64,000 nucleotides of DNA, taken from Nocardia cyriacigeorgica (GTDB lineage Bacteria; Actinomycetota; Actinomycetes; Mycobacteriales; Mycobacteriaceae). Under the pieces are notes generated by a model. It was given only the letters and a program-made list of their open reading frames with translations, made no database searches and was not told the DNA's origin. The stretch is taken from contig NZ_JARWNX010000039.1 of the NCBI RefSeq assembly GCF_029868385.1, positions 62,001-126,000 of the forward strand, read 5' to 3'. Position numbers and translations under genes: made by a program. Shown here piece by piece: positions 9,321 to 18,309 of the stretch (position 1 is the stretch's first letter; every line of letters begins with the position of its first letter).

Positions 9321-9896
9321 ATGAACCTGGAGACCGCAGTGAGCGACCTACGCATAGCCGCCATCATCGGCAGCGTCCGCGACGGCCGATTCGGCGCCCG
9401 GATCGGTGCCTGGGTGCACGACCGGCTGACCGGCTCCGGCATCGACGTCGACCTCATCGATCTCGCCGAAGCGACCATCCCGCACACCATGGGCGCGCAC
9501 GAGGACTTCACCACCCTCACCGAACGCATCGGCCGAGCCGACGCCCTGATCGTGATCACCCCCGAGTACAACCACAGTTATCCGGGACCGCTCAAAACCG
9601 CCATCGACATGCTCGGCGACGAATTGCGCGCGAAACCGGTCGGATTCGTCTCCTACGGCGGACTGTCCGGTGGCTTGCGCGCGGTGGAGGCGCTGCGCCC
9701 GGTATTGGCGGAACTGCACGCGGTGACCGTCCGGGAGACGGTCAGCCTGCACAATCCGTGGCAATCGGTCGCCGAATCGGCGGACGGCTACCCGGACGAA
9801 GCCGCGACCGACGCCCTGCACGTCATGGCGCGGCAGCTGCTCTGGTGGGCCGACGCGCTGCGCACGGCCCGGGAACGCGTGCCGTATCCCGCTTGA
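9321..9896 (+). CDS. NADPH-dependent FMN reductase
   Basis: A 191-residue flavodoxin-fold oxidoreductase of the NADPH-dependent FMN reductase family. The N-terminal FMN-phosphate loop is GSVRDGRFG and the second FMN motif TPEYNHSYPGPLKTAID is intact; length is normal. It would transfer electrons from NAD(P)H through FMN to quinones, chromate or redox-cycling compounds. The gene is preceded by a SoxR-like promoter at 9236-9266 and, further up, by half of the heptamer array. Both point to stress-inducible expression. The physiological substrate is unknown. Confidence 0.9.
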   Translation: MNLETAVSDLRIAAIIGSVRDGRFGARIGAWVHDRLTGSGIDVDLIDLAEATIPHTMGAHEDFTTLTERIGRADALIVITPEYNHSYPGPLKTAIDMLGDELRAKPVGFVSYGGLSGGLRAVEALRPVLAELHAVTVRETVSLHNPWQSVAESADGYPDEAATDALHVMARQLLWWADALRTARERVPYPA

Positions 9897-10011
9897 TTGC
9901 CTGGTCGCCACCGTGTGGCTCACGGCCGCCGACGCCGCTGCCCGATGCCGCCGACGGACGGGCGATGGATCGCCCAACCACGGCCGCTGAGGTGCTGGCC
10001 GCGAGCCGCGA

Positions 10012-11175
10012 CTATGGCTGATGCGCCGACTCCGACAGCAGGATCTCGCGCAGCTTGGTGCGATCCGGTTTGCCTGGACCGTGCAGCGGCAGCTCGTCGA
10101 GGACCGCCAGCTCTCTCGGCGCGGCGATCGGATCCAGTTCGCGGAGCACATGGTCGCGCAGTTCGTCGAGGGTCGGGGTGGCGCCGCGCACCGGCACCAC
10201 CGCGACCGCGACGCGCTGGCCGAGTCGCTCGTCCGGCAGGCCGAGTACCACGCATTCGCTGATCGCCGGATGGGTGACCAGCACGGCCTCCACCACCTGC
10301 GGAATGACCAGCAGACCGCCGGTCATGATCGCCTCGTCGAGCCGTCCGCTGATGCTGAGCACGCCGTCGTCGAAGGTGCCCTCATCCTCGGTGCGGAACC
10401 AGCCGGGCTCGGCGAAGGCGGGGTGATCGGGCAGGCCGCGGTAGCCGGAGGCCAACATCGCGCCGCCGAGCAGCACCCGGCCGTCCTCGATCCGCACCTG
10501 GGCGCCATCCAACGGCACGCCGTCGTAGACGCAACCACCGCAGGTCTCGCTCATGCCGTAGGTGCGGACCACGTTGATACCGGCCGCCTTGGCGCGCTCG
10601 TACACCGGAATCGGCGTGGCCGCGCCGCCGACCAGGACCGCGTCCAACCGGGCCAGCGCCGCCGCGCCGGCCGGGGCGTCGAGTGCCTTGATCAGCTGGG
10701 TCGGCACCAGGGAGGTGTAGCGGCGCGGGCCCGGCATACTCGCGACAGCGCCCGCCAGCGCCTCCGGCAGGAAACCGCCGGACACATCGAGCACGGTCGG
10801 TTCGATTCCGGCCAGGATGCTGCGCAACAGCACCTGGATACCGGCGATGTGGTGGGTGGGCAGGGCGAGCAACCAGCTGCCCGGTCCGCCGAGCCGGTCG
10901 TGGGTGGCGTTGCCGCTGGCGCGCAGGGCGGCCGCGCTCAACATCGCGCCCTTGGGTACGCCGGTGGTGCCCGAGGTGGTGACCACCAGCGCGATATCGT
11001 CTTCGATCGGCTCACCCGGCGAGAGCGCACTGCTGAGCCTGCGCGCCTCGCGGCGGTCGCTGGTGGGGATCGGCAGCCATGCGGGACCGTTGCCCTCCAG
11101 CGCCTCGCGCAGATGCGGCAGGACATCGCCCATTCCCGAGCCGGTCGGCATCGGCAGGGTACGCAATGTGCTCAC
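10012..11175 (-). CDS. menE: o-succinylbenzoate--CoA ligase (MenE)
   Basis: A 387-residue ANL-superfamily adenylating enzyme that converts o-succinylbenzoate to its CoA thioester. The AMP-binding P-loop TSGTTGVPKG is at residues 67-76; the TYGMSETCGG motif, the FRTEDEG hinge region and the C-terminal catalytic Lys segment (GPGKPDRTKL) are present. The short N-terminus is typical of actinobacterial MenE. I chose the GTG at 11175: GGTGGAG lies just upstream as ribosome site, and residues before it are not conserved. Neighbouring menA, menB and menD support the assignment. Confidence 0.93.
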   Translation of the reverse strand: MSTLRTLPMPTGSGMGDVLPHLREALEGNGPAWLPIPTSDRREARRLSSALSPGEPIEDDIALVVTTSGTTGVPKGAMLSAAALRASGNATHDRLGGPGSWLLALPTHHIAGIQVLLRSILAGIEPTVLDVSGGFLPEALAGAVASMPGPRRYTSLVPTQLIKALDAPAGAAALARLDAVLVGGAATPIPVYERAKAAGINVVRTYGMSETCGGCVYDGVPLDGAQVRIEDGRVLLGGAMLASGYRGLPDHPAFAEPGWFRTEDEGTFDDGVLSISGRLDEAIMTGGLLVIPQVVEAVLVTHPAISECVVLGLPDERLGQRVAVAVVPVRGATPTLDELRDHVLRELDPIAAPRELAVLDELPLHGPGKPDRTKLREILLSESAHQP

Positions 11176-11632
11176 GACTCCACCTCGTAGGTGCGGGGTC
11201 CGGGCGAGCACGCGGTGGCACGCTCGCTCACGACCGCGCCTCGCTGATTCTCGGCTGGGTCGATCCCACCGGCGCTGTTACCGCGGACTGCTCGCTCACG
11301 ACTCCGCCTCGCCGGGCGCTCGGCTCCGTCACGTGCGAAGTCGCTGTGCTGATGGTTCGCTCGCTGCCCTCGCTCACGAATATGGATCGTGTCATGCGTG
11401 CGTGCGTGGGTGTGGAACGGGTTGCCGTGACGGTGCGTACCGGCTGCGACCGCTATGGAAAAACAAGGCTCGGATTGGCCAAACATCGAAACTGCGATTC
11501 GTTCGTCGGATGTACGCGGGCTACGGTCACCCGGGCATCGACGGTCGGGCGGCCATCCGAGCGCTATCGTTCCCCTCGGTTGTCCGAATGGCAACTCGGC
11601 TCCCCGCCCGCGATCGCGGGCCGCGACCCCGT
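11176..11632. repeat. Intergenic region with short dispersed repeats
   Basis: No convincing gene in 457 bp. A ~22-bp sequence ending in CGCCTCG occurs at 11222-11243 and 11290-11311, differing at two positions; a truncated version (CTCACGACTCCACCTCG) is at 11171-11187. The segment 11450-11540 is less GC-rich than the flanks. The promoter of menE should lie at the left end; nothing clear is visible. Confidence 0.45.
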
Positions 11633-12025
11633 TCATTCCGGCTGCCTGCGGTTATCTCGGCGAATCGGATGATCGTCGGGCACCTCCACGAGCACGATCG
11701 CCACACCGTCGGGATCGCGCACCCACATCTCGATCAACCCCCACGGCTCCCGCACCGGCGCCCGCTCGATGGTGACCCCTTTCAGCGCCAGTTCCACCGC
11801 GGCGGCCGAGGCGTCACGCACCTGCATCCAGAGGGCTCCGCCGAAGTCGGACGGTCCGCTCGAGCCGCCGTGCCCGGAGATCTCGATCAGGGATTGCCCG
11901 GCGAAGAAGACCGTGCCACCCGGATACTCTCTGGCGATGGCGAGCCCGAGATCGTCGCGGTAGAAGGCGAGCGTCCGATCGTAATCGGCCGGTCGCAGCA
12001 GGATTCGGCTACTCAGGATGTCCAT
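11633..12025 (-). CDS. VOC-family (glyoxalase-fold) protein
   Basis: A 130-residue protein with one complete vicinal-oxygen-chelate module pair: the N-terminal half has DRTLAFYRDDLGLAIAREYP and the C-terminal half GLIEMWVRDPDGVAIVLVEV. Typical members are dioxygenases, isomerases, glyoxalases or antibiotic-binding proteins; the substrate is not deducible. The gene lies 56 bp downstream of menB on the same strand and may be transcribed with it. Start ATG 12025 fits the family N-terminus. Confidence 0.8.
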   Translation of the reverse strand: MDILSSRILLRPADYDRTLAFYRDDLGLAIAREYPGGTVFFAGQSLIEISGHGGSSGPSDFGGALWMQVRDASAAAVELALKGVTIERAPVREPWGLIEMWVRDPDGVAIVLVEVPDDHPIRRDNRRQPE

Positions 12026-12081
12026 CCGTCTCCCTCGAGGTCGGGTCCGCGCCGTCGCGCCCGGAGCCGGGCGGTGGCAGA

Positions 12082-12975
12082 TCAGAAATACCAGGGGTAG
12101 GGGCCCCAGTCGGGTGCGCGCTTCTCCAGGAAGGCATCGCGGCCCTCGACGGCCTCATCGGTCATGTACGCCATCCTGGTCGCCTCGCCCGCAAACAGTT
12201 GCTGGCCGACCAGGCCGTCGTCGGCCAGGTTGAACGCGTACTTCAGCATGCGCTGGGCCTGCGGTGACTTGCCGTTGATATCGGCCGCCCACTCCAGTGC
12301 GACGTCCTCCAGCTCGGCATGGTCGACGACCTTGTTCACCGCACCCATCTGATGCATTTCCTCGGCCGTATAGGGCCTGCCGAGGAAGAAGATCTCGCGC
12401 GCGAACTTCTGCCCGACCATCTTGGCCAGGTACGCGCTGCCGTAGCCGCCGTCGAAGCTGCCCACATCGGCATCGGTCTGCTTGAACCTGGCGTGCTCGC
12501 GGCTGGCGAGGGTGAGATCGCAGACCACGTGCAGGCTGTGTCCGCCACCGGCGGCCCAGCCGTTGACCAGCGCGATCACCACCTTGGGCATGAACCGGAT
12601 CAGCCGCTGCACCTCGAGGATGTGCAGCCGCCCGGCCCGTGCGCGATCCACCGTATCGGCGGTTTCACCGCTGGCGTACTGGTATCCGCTGCGTCCGCGG
12701 ATGCGCTGGTCGCCGCCGGAGCAGAAGGCCCAACCGCCGTCCTTCGGGCTCGGGCCGTTGCCGGTGAGCAGCACGGCGCCGACGTCGGAGGTCATCCTGG
12801 CGTGGTCGAGTGCCTGGTACAGCTCATCGACGGTATGCGGCCGGAAGGCGTTGCGCACCTCCGGCCGATCGAAGGCGATCCGGACGGTGCCCTGTTCGAT
12901 ATGCCGGTGGTAGGTGATGTCGGTCAGGTTCTCGAACCCGGGTACGGGCCGCCACAGCGTCGGAGTGAACGTCAC
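12082..12975 (-). CDS. menB: 1,4-dihydroxy-2-naphthoyl-CoA synthase (MenB)
   Basis: A 297-residue crotonase-family enzyme closing the second ring of menaquinone: o-succinylbenzoyl-CoA to dihydroxynaphthoyl-CoA. Diagnostic segments are FCSGGDQRIRG, the oxyanion-hole loop NGWAAGGGHSLH, the TDADVGSFDGGYG segment, and the C-terminal PDWGPYPWYF tail. Length matches MenB. The start is a GTG at 12975, where family similarity begins. Flanked by a VOC gene downstream and, divergently, by a hotdog thioesterase at 13091. Confidence 0.96.
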   Translation of the reverse strand: MTFTPTLWRPVPGFENLTDITYHRHIEQGTVRIAFDRPEVRNAFRPHTVDELYQALDHARMTSDVGAVLLTGNGPSPKDGGWAFCSGGDQRIRGRSGYQYASGETADTVDRARAGRLHILEVQRLIRFMPKVVIALVNGWAAGGGHSLHVVCDLTLASREHARFKQTDADVGSFDGGYGSAYLAKMVGQKFAREIFFLGRPYTAEEMHQMGAVNKVVDHAELEDVALEWAADINGKSPQAQRMLKYAFNLADDGLVGQQLFAGEATRMAYMTDEAVEGRDAFLEKRAPDWGPYPWYF

Positions 12976-13056
12976 GCCAGTGATTATGGCCCCGCGGTCA
13001 CCGACTTCGGCCGCAGGTGTGAGCCGTCGGACTCCCGGTCCATGGGACGCATCGAC

Positions 13057-13090
13057 TTGACGGTGTAAAAAATCGCGTTAGCGTGCAGGT
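13057..13090 (+). promoter_or_regulatory. Leaderless promoter of the thioesterase gene
   Basis: TTGACG (13057-13062) and TAGCGT (13079-13084) are separated by 16 bp. The start codon at 13091 lies 7 nt after the -10 hexamer, exactly where transcription should begin, and no ribosome site precedes it. This predicts a leaderless mRNA. Confidence 0.6.
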
Positions 13091-13822
13091 ATGAGTAAGC
13101 GAGTGGAACCGGTTATCGACGACCCGGCGGACGAGCGACACGATCGGAGGCGGCAGCCTGCGTCACCACGGAGAGAGCCGGGAGACCGCCGATCCGAAAC
13201 AGCGGTCGACGAGTCTCGTTATGCGAAACACGGGGGGTTTCCCAAGATCACGCCCGCGCGGATCGGGGCGAACTTCGGCCCCTTCGTCGAGGCCATGCGT
13301 ACCTTGCAGGATCTCGCCGTATCGGTCGACGCGCCGGACGAGGTCTACGGCGCCGCACTCGACCAGGCGCGCCGGATGATCGAACTGCTCGAGCCCTACC
13401 GCGCACCCGAACAGCAGGGGCCCGCCGGGCGCGCGGTCGAACTGCCGGGGCGCGGCAGCCTACTGCTGCTTCCATGGCACACCGTCGAGGCCGGACCGGA
13501 CGGCATCGTGATGACGGGCGTCTTCCGCCGCTTCCATCTCGGCGGCAATGCCGCGGCGCACGGCGGGGTGCTGCCGCTGCTGTTCGACGATCTGCTCGGC
13601 ATGATCGTGCACTACGCCGGACGGCCGATCAGTCGCACCGCCTACCTGCATGTCAACTACCGCAAGGTGACTCCGCTGGAGACCCCGCTGACCGTGCGCG
13701 GGCGAGTCGAACGAATCGAAGGTCGCAAAACGTTCATCACCGCGGAATTGGCCGATGAGCAGGGCGCGGTGCTCGCCGATTGTGAAGGGCTGATGGTGCA
13801 GTTGCTGCCCTGGCAGCCATAG
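13091..13822 (+). CDS. PaaI-like hotdog thioesterase
   Basis: A 243-residue protein: ~45 residues of charged, disordered N-terminus, then a helical segment and a hotdog thioesterase domain with the family motif AAAHGGVLPLLFDDLLG and strand TAYLHVNYRKVTPLETPL. It should hydrolyse an acyl- or aroyl-CoA. Standing back-to-back with menB, it is a plausible candidate for the dihydroxynaphthoyl-CoA thioesterase needed between MenB and MenA; this is inference from position only, and many PaaI-like proteins act on other substrates. The start is supported by the leaderless promoter just upstream. Confidence 0.82.
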   Translation: MSKRVEPVIDDPADERHDRRRQPASPRREPGDRRSETAVDESRYAKHGGFPKITPARIGANFGPFVEAMRTLQDLAVSVDAPDEVYGAALDQARRMIELLEPYRAPEQQGPAGRAVELPGRGSLLLLPWHTVEAGPDGIVMTGVFRRFHLGGNAAAHGGVLPLLFDDLLGMIVHYAGRPISRTAYLHVNYRKVTPLETPLTVRGRVERIEGRKTFITAELADEQGAVLADCEGLMVQLLPWQP

Positions 13823-13898
13823 CCCACGCAAGGCCGCGGACGGTGCGTATAGTTGCGGCTGCTCGTCCATCGAAATAACGATCCGGAGGACCCTGAAA

Positions 13899-14345
13899 GT
13901 GGTTGCAGCACTGTCTGAATCCCTGCTCGACGAGGCCAAGCGCCCCGCCTTCCTCGCTGACGCCGTCCAGGTGCTTGACGCCGAGGTCTCGGACAAGGGT
14001 GGTGCGTCCGGCCTGGCTGTGAAGGGTGGATACGCGGCGGTCAAGAAGATCAGCCCGTCCATCGTGCCCGACGCGCTGGAGTCGCTGGCGCCCAAGCTGC
14101 TCGCGCAGCTCGAGCCGTACTGGCAGGAGTACACCGCTGCCGGTTCGGGTAGCTTCGCCGACCTGCTCGTGGCCAAGTCCGACGAGGTCGCCGAGGCGTT
14201 GCTCGTGGTGACCGACGAGCGGGCCGAAGGCTCCACCCGGCCCGCCATCAAGAAGGTCTACTCCTCGATGCGTTCCTCGGCCAAGAAGAACGTCATCGAG
14301 GCGCTGCCGCGCGTCGGCGACCTGGTGCAGCGGCACGCGGGCTGA
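13899..14345 (+). CDS. Conserved actinobacterial protein of unknown function
   Basis: A 148-residue all-helical soluble protein (ALSESLLDEAKRPAFLADAV at the start; RPAIKKVYSSMRSSAKKNVI near the end). I recall this as a conserved actinobacterial family (possibly DUF6918, name uncertain) with no known role. The GTG at 13899 has a good ribosome site (GGAGGA) 10 bp upstream. Codon use is typical of a well-expressed housekeeping gene. It is followed by a 12-bp-stem hairpin terminator shared with the convergent siderophore-interacting protein gene. Confidence 0.8.
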   Translation: MVAALSESLLDEAKRPAFLADAVQVLDAEVSDKGGASGLAVKGGYAAVKKISPSIVPDALESLAPKLLAQLEPYWQEYTAAGSGSFADLLVAKSDEVAEALLVVTDERAEGSTRPAIKKVYSSMRSSAKKNVIEALPRVGDLVQRHAG

Positions 14346-14353
14346 TTCGCCCT

Positions 14354-14382
14354 GGTACCGCCGCGGATCTCGCGGCGGTACC
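14354..14382. terminator. Hairpin between convergent genes
   Basis: GGTACCGCCGCG (14354-14365) pairs perfectly with CGCGGCGGTACC (14371-14382) around a 5-nt loop. No U-tract follows. It lies 9 bp after the stop of the plus-strand gene and is in the gap facing the minus-strand gene ending at 14487. Confidence 0.6.
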
Positions 14383-14486
14383 GCACGCCGTGTCTCGCGG
14401 CGTCAGTGATGTCTGTGGCCTCCGGCTCGTCGTATCGGCCGGAGTGCCGCCGAATTCGTCTGTCGGCGGTGGACTTCCGGGCCGGA

Positions 14487-15317
14487 TCAGCTCGGTGCGG
14501 CCTTGCCGAACCGCCAGTAGCCCGTGAAGGTGATGTCGGCCTTGGGGATTCCCCGGTCGTTCACCAGATGCCTGCGCACTCCCGAGGCGAGCGCCTGCTC
14601 ACCCGCGATGAATCCGTACACGCCGGTGCCCGGCACCTCGGCCTCGCGGACCGTGGCGGCCGCCAACTCGCCGATCTTGGCCGCCTCATCGGTGCGCGGC
14701 AGCCAATGCACCTGAACCCCTTCGGGTCCGTCGAGTTCCTGGATGTCATCGGCATGCGGAATCTCGATATAGGCCGCGCCACGCAGATCCCGCGGCGCCG
14801 ACCGCAGCACACCGGCGATGGCGGGTAGTGCGCTCTCGTCGCCGACCAGCAGCGACCAGTTGGCGTGCTCCGGCGCCTGATACATCACGCCTTCGTCGAA
14901 CAGGCCGATCGTGGTGCCGAGGCTGACATTGTTGGCCCACGCCGAGGCCGGACTGTCGTCGCCGTGCGATACGAAATCGATATCGATCTCGGCGTGCTCG
15001 CCGAACTCACCCGCACCGACGGGCCGGAATTCACGCACCGTGTAGTTGCGCACCAGCGGCCGGGTGTCCTTGCTCATCATCAGATACTGCGCGTACCAGA
15101 GGTTGTTGGCGGCCGTCGGCAGGCGAAGTTCGCTCTGCTGCGGGCGGCGCAGGAACAGCCGGAACCACTGGTCGTAGCCCATCGAGGTGAAGTCGGCGAG
15201 GTCGGCGCCGCCGACGGTCACCCGGACGAAATGCGGGCTCACCCGTTTGCTCGCCACGACCTCGGCGGTGCAGATCCGCCGTTCCTCGGGCTTGAGGTAT
15301 TTGGTGCGCTTGGCCAT
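14487..15317 (-). CDS. Siderophore-interacting protein (ViuB/SIP-type ferric-siderophore reductase)
   Basis: A 276-residue FAD-binding ferredoxin-reductase-fold protein of the SIP family. The FAD motif is RNYTVREFRP, followed by SHGDDSPASAWANN and the NAD(P)H half (LLVGDESALPAIAGVL; FIAGEQALASGVRRHL). It likely reduces Fe3+-siderophore in the cytoplasm to release iron. The ATG at 15317 is chosen because an IdeR box (15323-15341) ends 6 bp upstream; a longer reading would translate the operator. The gene is divergent from menD. Confidence 0.9.
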   Translation of the reverse strand: MAKRTKYLKPEERRICTAEVVASKRVSPHFVRVTVGGADLADFTSMGYDQWFRLFLRRPQQSELRLPTAANNLWYAQYLMMSKDTRPLVRNYTVREFRPVGAGEFGEHAEIDIDFVSHGDDSPASAWANNVSLGTTIGLFDEGVMYQAPEHANWSLLVGDESALPAIAGVLRSAPRDLRGAAYIEIPHADDIQELDGPEGVQVHWLPRTDEAAKIGELAAATVREAEVPGTGVYGFIAGEQALASGVRRHLVNDRGIPKADITFTGYWRFGKAAPS

Positions 15318-15322
15318 GCGGC

Positions 15323-15341
15323 TTAGGTTAGCAAAGCCTAA
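15323..15341. promoter_or_regulatory. IdeR/DtxR iron box
   Basis: TTAGGTTAGCAAAGCCTAA matches the 19-bp consensus TTAGGTTAGGCTAACCTAA at 15 of 19 positions, with both TTAGG/CCTAA ends intact. It lies directly before the start codon of the siderophore-interacting protein, so iron-loaded IdeR should repress that gene. It is 62 bp from the menD start and may also affect that promoter. Confidence 0.85.
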
Positions 15342-15403
15342 ATTGCCTCGGGTGTGAGCAGGCTGACGCACCGCGGTGGTATCTGGTCTGAGAGTCTGGA
15401 GAC

Positions 15404-17038
15404 GTGAACCCGTCAACAGCACAGGCCCAGGTCGTCGTCGACGAGCTGGCGCGCGGGGGCGTGCGAGATGTCGTGCTGTGTCCCGGCTCGCGCAACGCAC
15501 CGCTGGCCTTCGCGCTACAGGCCGCGGATACCGCGGGCCGGCTGCGGTTGCATATGCGCATCGATGAGCGCACCGCCGGATTCCTCGCGATCGGACTCGC
15601 CATCGCCTCCGGCTGTCCGGTGCCCGTCGTCATGACCTCCGGCACCGCCGTGGCGAATCTCGGACCGGCCGTGCTCGAGGCCAATTACGCGCGGGTTCCG
15701 CTCATCGTGCTCAGCGCCAACCGGCCCTACGAGATGCTGGGCACCGGCGCCAATCAGACTGTCGAACAGCTGGGCCTGTTCGGCAGCCAGGTGCGCGCGA
15801 CGATCAGTCTCGGACTGGCCGAAACCGACGACTCGAATGGCGGGTACGACCAGCACAACAGCGTCTGGCGCTCGGCGGTCTGCCGGGTGCTCGCTGCCGC
15901 GCGCGGTACCCGATCCGGCAATGCCGGGCCGGTGCATTTCGATATCCCGCTGCGCGAACCGCTGGTTCCCGATCTCGCACAGGGGGAATCGCTGCCGCAG
16001 GGGCGCGCCGACGGCAGCGCCTGGACCGCGACCCGCTACGCCACCCTCGATGTGCCGCTCGATATCGACCTGACCCCGGACACCGTCGTCATCTCCGGCC
16101 ACGGCGCCGGGCTGCGTCCCGAACTGGCCCAGCTGCCGACCGTCGCCGAACCGACCGCGCCCATGCACGGCCCGGCCCTGCATCCCCTGGCTCTGCCGCT
16201 GCTGAAACCGCGGCAGGCCATCATCACCGGGCGGCCCACCTTGCATCGGCAGGTGTCGAAGGTGCTGGCCGATCCGGACGTCACGGTGTTCGCGCTGACC
16301 ACCGGGCCGCGCTGGCCCGATGTGTCCGGCAATGTCGTCGGCACCGGCACCCGTGCGGTCACCACCGGGCAGCCGCGTCCGGAGTGGCTGGCGCACTGTC
16401 GCGATCTCGATGCCAAGGCGGGCGAGGTGGTGCGCGAGGAACTGGCGTGTCATCCGAAGCCCACCGGACTGCATGTGGCCGCCGTGGTGATGGACGCGTT
16501 GCGCGAGGGCGATCAGCTGCTGCTGGGCGCTTCCAATCCGGTGCGTGACGCGGCGCTGGTCTCGGCGCCCCGTCCGGGCGTGCGGGTGCTGTCCAACCGC
16601 GGCGTCGCCGGTATCGACGGCACCGTCTCCACCGCGGTCGGCGCCGCATTGCATCATCCCGGCCGCACCATCGCCCTGATCGGTGACCTGACCTTCCTGC
16701 ACGACGCCGCCGGCCTGTTGATCGGGCGCGGCGAGCCACGGCCGGCCGATCTGACCATCGTCGTCGCCAATGACGACGGCGGCGGCATCTTCGAACTGCT
16801 CGAACAGGGCGACCCGCAGTACGCGGGTGTGTTCGAGCGGGTCTTCGGTACCCCGCACGGCATGGATCTGGCGGCCTTGTGCGCGGCATACCGCATACCG
16901 CATCAGCAGGTCACGCCCGAGAAGCTGGCTGTCGAGCTGGGCGGGAACGCGCACGGCATCCGGGTGCTCGAGGTGGTGACCGAGCGGTCGAGCCTGCGGG
17001 AGCTGCATGCCACAGTGCGAGGCAAGATCCAAGGCTGA
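15404..17038 (+). CDS. menD: SEPHCHC synthase (MenD)
   Basis: A 544-residue thiamine-diphosphate enzyme: 2-succinyl-5-enolpyruvyl-6-hydroxy-3-cyclohexene-1-carboxylate synthase, the first committed step of menaquinone synthesis from isochorismate. N-terminal [13 protein letters not shown] and the isochorismate-binding [15 protein letters not shown] are present. So is the C-terminal ThDP-Mg site, with [15 protein letters not shown] and [14 protein letters not shown]. Length is normal. The start is a GTG 86 bp from the divergent iron-regulated gene. menC, which lies just upstream of menD in M. tuberculosis, is absent here. Confidence 0.96.
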   Translation: MNPSTAQAQVVVDELARGGVRDVVLCPGSRNAPLAFALQAADTAGRLRLHMRIDERTAGFLAIGLAIASGCPVPVVMTSGTAVANLGPAVLEANYARVPLIVLSANRPYEMLGTGANQTVEQLGLFGSQVRATISLGLAETDDSNGGYDQHNSVWRSAVCRVLAAARGTRSGNAGPVHFDIPLREPLVPDLAQGESLPQGRADGSAWTATRYATLDVPLDIDLTPDTVVISGHGAGLRPELAQLPTVAEPTAPMHGPALHPLALPLLKPRQAIITGRPTLHRQVSKVLADPDVTVFALTTGPRWPDVSGNVVGTGTRAVTTGQPRPEWLAHCRDLDAKAGEVVREELACHPKPTGLHVAAVVMDALREGDQLLLGASNPVRDAALVSAPRPGVRVLSNRGVAGIDGTVSTAVGAALHHPGRTIALIGDLTFLHDAAGLLIGRGEPRPADLTIVVANDDGGGIFELLEQGDPQYAGVFERVFGTPHGMDLAALCAAYRIPHQQVTPEKLAVELGGNAHGIRVLEVVTERSSLRELHATVRGKIQG

Positions 17039-17141
17039 CCGGTTCGATCGTGACCGCCGCCGGGGAGGCTGGCGGTGCCGACCCAGGGCGATCGGTCCGC
17101 CGGAGCCAGCGTCGAGCGCGATCGCTCTCGCGTCGGTGTGC

Positions 17142-17351
17142 TCAGGCTGGAGTTTCGCTCTCCTCGTCGTATTCGTCGTCCAGCGGTACCGGAATCGACT
17201 GTTCCACCAGATCGGCCGGGTCGGCGTTCCAGTTGTCGCGGGTGCGGAGTTCCTCGGGGGCGGTCTCGTCCTCGGGTTCGACCTGGAGCGACTGCTCGGC
17301 CAGATCGGCCGGATCGGCGGCCGGGACCGGGTCGGGGGTGCTCGGGATCAT
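17142..17351 (-). CDS. Small acidic protein with an internal repeat
   Basis: A 69-residue, strongly acidic protein containing two related units: ADPADLAEQSLQVEPEDE and ADPADLVEQSIPVPLDDE. ATG at 17351 has a strong ribosome site (GGAGAGGAG) 7 bp upstream. It has no membrane segment, and I recognise no family. It is convergent with menD (103 bp) and divergent from the gene at 17545. The clear internal repeat and strong ribosome site argue that it is real. It may be intrinsically disordered. Confidence 0.72.
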   Translation of the reverse strand: MIPSTPDPVPAADPADLAEQSLQVEPEDETAPEELRTRDNWNADPADLVEQSIPVPLDDEYDEESETPA

Positions 17352-17544
17352 CGTGGGCTCCTCTCCGCGTATGCCCCGCGCGGTGCCGCGTCGGGGCGGA
17401 CAACAGTCCAACGCTGTCGAGCATGCTCCGGTTACCGCGATCCGGCAACCGCCCCGATATCCGGCGGTTTCGCGCGGTGCGATGAATCCGGGCGTGTGGC
17501 GTCGTCTCAACAACCGGACGCCCATCCTCGCCCCAGGAGACACG

Positions 17545-18141
17545 ATGACACCGGAGTTCGATTTCGCACCGGCCGCAGCCGCCCTCGCCACCGTCGTCGC
17601 CGGTATCGCCGACGCACAGCTGTCCGCCCCCACCCCGTGCGCCGACACCACGGTGGGCGATCTGCTGGCCCATGTGGTGGATCTGACCGAAGCCTTCCGG
17701 CAGGCCGCGACCAAGGAAGCCGTCGGCAGTTCGGCGGCACCGACGACCGGGCCGGAGAATCCGCTCGTCGCGGACTGGCGGGTGCGCATTCCCCGGCAGC
17801 TCGACGCGCTGGTCGAGGGCTGGCGGGTGGATTCGGCCTGGGACGGCGACACCGAAGCGGGCGGGGTGAGCATGCCCGCCGCCGTCATGGCCCGAGTGGC
17901 GCTGGACGAGCTGGTGATCCACGCCTGGGATCTGGCCCGCGCCACCGGCCAGGACCTTACGGTCGCCGACGCCGATATCGACATCCTGCTCGAATTCCTG
18001 CGCGAAACCCCGGCCGAGGGAACGCCCGGATTGTTCGGCCCGGTGGTCTTGGTGTCGGGCGATGCCCCGCGCCTGGACCGGCTGCTGGCGCTGACCGGAC
18101 GTACGGCGAACTGGACGGCCCCGGCGGATTCGACGGTCTGA
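17545..18141 (+). CDS. TIGR03086-type mycothiol-maleylpyruvate-isomerase-like protein
   Basis: A 198-residue DinB/MDMPI-fold protein. It shows the N-terminal helix segment with SAPTPCADTTVGDLLAHVVD, where the His is a typical metal ligand of the four-helix bundle. A second helix region has ARVALDELVIHAWDLARATG, with two more candidate His/Asp ligands. The family includes mycothiol-dependent enzymes of actinobacteria; a specific reaction cannot be assigned. ATG 17545 has AGGAGA 5 bp upstream, so I reject the longer upstream reading frame. Confidence 0.85.
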   Translation: MTPEFDFAPAAAALATVVAGIADAQLSAPTPCADTTVGDLLAHVVDLTEAFRQAATKEAVGSSAAPTTGPENPLVADWRVRIPRQLDALVEGWRVDSAWDGDTEAGGVSMPAAVMARVALDELVIHAWDLARATGQDLTVADADIDILLEFLRETPAEGTPGLFGPVVLVSGDAPRLDRLLALTGRTANWTAPADSTV

Positions 18142-18309
18142 GGCGCTATCGGGCCGCACAATTCCTGTCGGTAGTGCATGTGTCCGTGGCAGCGTCGGGC
18201 CGCCGAGGTTCTCGCCCGATCGGGTAGTGCCCCGGAGTTGTGTGCGCGGACTTGCCGTCGTCGGCACCCCACCAGATAGCGAACGGGCCGCCGGTACGCT
18301 GGCGGCGAT

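Noticed and set aside
11079..11672. Possible gene in the menE-VOC gap
   Set aside because: Frames there overlap menE antisense, lack a ribosome site and have erratic composition.
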